Below are positions 40,101 through 40,643 of a stretch of 40,643 bases of DNA, one piece after another. The DNA is taken from the NCBI GenBank assembly GCA_025454855.1, contig JALONS010000046.1, forward strand, positions 1 to 40,643, read 5' to 3'. The notes beneath the pieces are model-generated. The model saw nothing but the letters and a program-made list of their open reading frames with translations, searched no databases and was not told the origin of the DNA. The translations under genes were made by a program, and so were the position numbers. Source of the stretch: Arcicella sp. (lineage in GTDB: Bacteria; Bacteroidota; Bacteroidia; Cytophagales; Spirosomataceae). Within the stretch, counting starts at the first letter, position 1. The number at the start of each line of letters is the position of its first letter.

Positions 40101-40643
40101 TTCAAATGTAGCACTAACCGCTACAATTGATGCTGCGTCTAAATCAGCTAATTGTTCACCGAGCTATTCATGGGTAGGTTCAAATGGCTTTACCAGTACG
40201 CAAGCAACGGTAACTAATACGAATGTACAAGGAGCAACTACTTACACGGTAACAGTAACATTTACCGCAGTAAATGGAAGTAAGTGTTCTGTAACGGCTA
40301 TAACATCAGTAGCTTTAAAAGCTGATTGTTGTGATAATGTAACTAATGGAGGTCAAATTGCTGGAAATCAAAGAAATTGTGGACCTTTCAACCCTGCACC
40401 ATTTACTAATGTTACACTACCTTCTGGAGGAAGTGGAACATTAGAGTATATATGGTTAAGAAGCACTACGGCATCAACATTCACACCACAAAATGCCAAT
40501 GAGTGGATACCAATTGTAGGTTCAAATAGTGCTACATTAGATTTGAATAACATTTCTCAAACAACGTATTTTCAACGTTGTTCACGTCGTTCAGGCTGTG
40601 TTGATTACGTAGGAGAAACTAATATTGTAACAGTAATTATTGA
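37192..40643 (+). CDS. Giant modular secreted protein with SprB-like repeat, 3' end beyond window
   Basis: At least 1150 codons, open to the window edge. An unusually long Arg-rich N-terminus (about 45 residues) precedes the hydrophobic signal core SVVFLMLMTIFVG and likely cleavage after SSLAQ. The core could also be reached from a start at the later Met codons. The mature part begins with a carbohydrate-binding-like beta-domain (NPGFESKLAGW to VDDFSLTQ, about 65-205). Next come a Cys-rich module ending in DWYFYP and VGTGG (first copy up to about 380), a SprB-like repeat at about 410-482 (SWSNGATTEDLTGLKAGIYW), and Ig-like modules opening with a CC pair at about 655 and 1046. The DWYYYP module recurs at about 872. 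Probably a surface adhesin or gliding-type protein exported with a C-terminal sorting domain out of view. Confidence 0.85.
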   Translation, partial: MSNSTRWLSFCGSSLRLLLPPNNRHDGLTNRLSSPRGSFRAAVSVVFLMLMTIFVGHSSLAQELILNPGFESKLAGWQSNKSPIRTVAATNPVKSGIYAAHINNHYQDNEYFFQNLNASPFGQYTFSVWAMTHDASKWSSVGVNVYDANWQKISASSFHIEVNSTSYQKYSKTFTVPGNARYLQVFGYTEWTILKVDDFSLTQSVGGTPTGTLTKNCKIENFRKCDGTNVGYGPWLNILINGAGNGVNNEYKVDNLTWQEFSDNTATVKGSISKKNDPTVAFSVDIFLSGKTTSGTGHFSNDNNNSFCVSQKGADWYFYPKATGKMIGTGSSVLGSQINVTLDPSMPWQVGTGGAIRFKNSFGSSAWVDLCVVKQPTTGKVLSIGSEGTDFYLEMPGCTPPPVDLCASFTVSGTNTNVTTSGGANGSVNVTVAGGKAPYVYSWSNGATTEDLTGLKAGIYWLKVTDANKCVKTYQAVITQPNGSCTGFRTQTQGGWGSKANGENPGAYRDANFAAAFPSGVTVGCGTKLLKLTTAKAVEDFLPSGSTPAVLPAGTLTNPAETYSNVLAGQVVALTLNVGFDNYDAAFGSSSINLKNLFIVTGTFSGKTVQFLLDEANKALGGCSTTYSLSDINNAVTAVNENYVNGTSTGDFLGCCSNVNSGGTIGSAQSGCGSFDPAPFTSVTDPSGGSGALEIIWMKSTTSNVLTTATASQWTVIQGANGLTYDSGPITQTTYFTRCSRRAGCSDYVGEANVITVTVKASCLGKDPVCLSRKTPIQNSSLCGDATKPYSLWFADLKGNVASPSQYFTVKSGELTEFCDGTAVLNLTACVTGGGTNDCITATVNYSGRTGTPPTGSPLSNTHCNNYNPNVGDWYYYPVSNGTFSGTGIYAGLAGSYTQNMAAFQVGTGGSLNDIAKFGASSWFKINITNGGTNHWSTVSKDGDFNFNLGTSTPIASVTATANPNAICKGSNVALTATIDAASKSANCSPSYSWVGSNGFTSTQATVTNTNVQGATTYTVTVTFTAVNGSKCSVTAITSVALKADCCDNVTNGGQIAGNQRNCGPFNPAPFTNVTLPSGGSGTLEYIWLRSTTASTFTPQNANEWIPIVGSNSATLDLNNISQTTYFQRCSRRSGCVDYVGETNIVTVII
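39154..39477 (+). repeat. Cys-Cys Ig-like module, copy 1, inside the giant surface protein
   Basis: About 108 codons: CCSNVNSGGTIG, CGSFDPAPFTSVTDPSGGSG, TTYFTRCSRRAGCSDYVGEA. It recurs with about the same spacing of Cys and aromatic residues at 40327-40643. Confidence 0.8.
40327..40643 (+). repeat. Cys-Cys Ig-like module, copy 2 (cut by window edge)
   Basis: CCDNVTNGGQIAG, CGPFNPAPFTNVTLPSGGSG, TTYFQRCSRRSGCVDYVGET: clear homologue of the module at 39154, 1173 bases (391 codons) further on. Confidence 0.8.

Overview
The window looks like a chromosomal segment of a low-GC member of the Bacteroidota, most likely a Cytophagales relative (inference). The reasons are lineage-typical gene families (DUF3467, YjjG-type HAD nucleotidase, FucP-type sugar permease, SprB-like surface repeats, ECF sigma/RskA-like pair), the near absence of Shine-Dalgarno boxes, and several matches to the Bacteroidetes promoter consensus TTTG-N19/20-TAnnTTTG, for example upstream of rplM, of the DUF3467 gene and of the coiled-coil gene at 27014. 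No tRNA, rRNA or CRISPR array was seen.

Layout. 1-7620 is a mixed metabolic block: a 3'-truncated tagaturonate reductase (uxaB), DUF3467, a HAD pyrimidine nucleotidase, a PD-(D/E)XK nuclease ending in a sliding-clamp-binding motif, a thioredoxin-like ferredoxin, a fructosamine-kinase-family protein, an NTF2-like protein, a membrane-anchored alpha/beta hydrolase and an AAA ATPase of the DUF4143 type. 7702-10640 is a compact three-gene ABC-3C conflict (defence) operon: nuclease effector, middle component MC6, DUF2326 ATPase. 10703-19266 holds a giant alpha-2-macroglobulin lipoprotein, a secreted alpha/beta hydrolase and a membrane metallophosphoesterase. 19450-21800 is a decayed accessory patch: an XRE regulator with an in-frame stop, a lipoprotein gene cut by an IS630-family element, and the C-terminal stub of a cytosine-5 DNA methyltransferase. 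21881-24162 links a fasciclin-domain exported protein to an ECF sigma factor and its RskA-like anti-sigma factor. 24277-33335 carries a small conserved protein, a FucP-like permease, YggS, a coiled-coil membrane protein, a family-4 glycosyltransferase and sbcDC. 33452-36454 is the translation operon rplM-rpsI-rpsB-tsf, read right to left, with its own promoter and a structured leader. From 37192 to the window end runs the 5' part of a very large modular secreted protein.

The most unusual signal is non-coding. At least seven intergenic stretches, five of them in the rplM-tsf cluster, are built of diverged 7-bp units that keep strict 7-bp phase over 5 to 15 units. In most of them the left-hand units are partly reverse-complementary to the right-hand units, so a transcript would fold into a long heptad-phased hairpin. 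The unit sequence differs between sites, but period and architecture are shared. Other points of interest are a probable three-way-junction leader before rplM, paired palindromic operators over the promoter of the DUF4143 ATPase, a -1 frameshift signal in the IS630 transposase, a one-base frameshift that removes the charged tail of ribosomal protein S2, and chimeric flanks around the IS that suggest loss of a restriction-modification locus.
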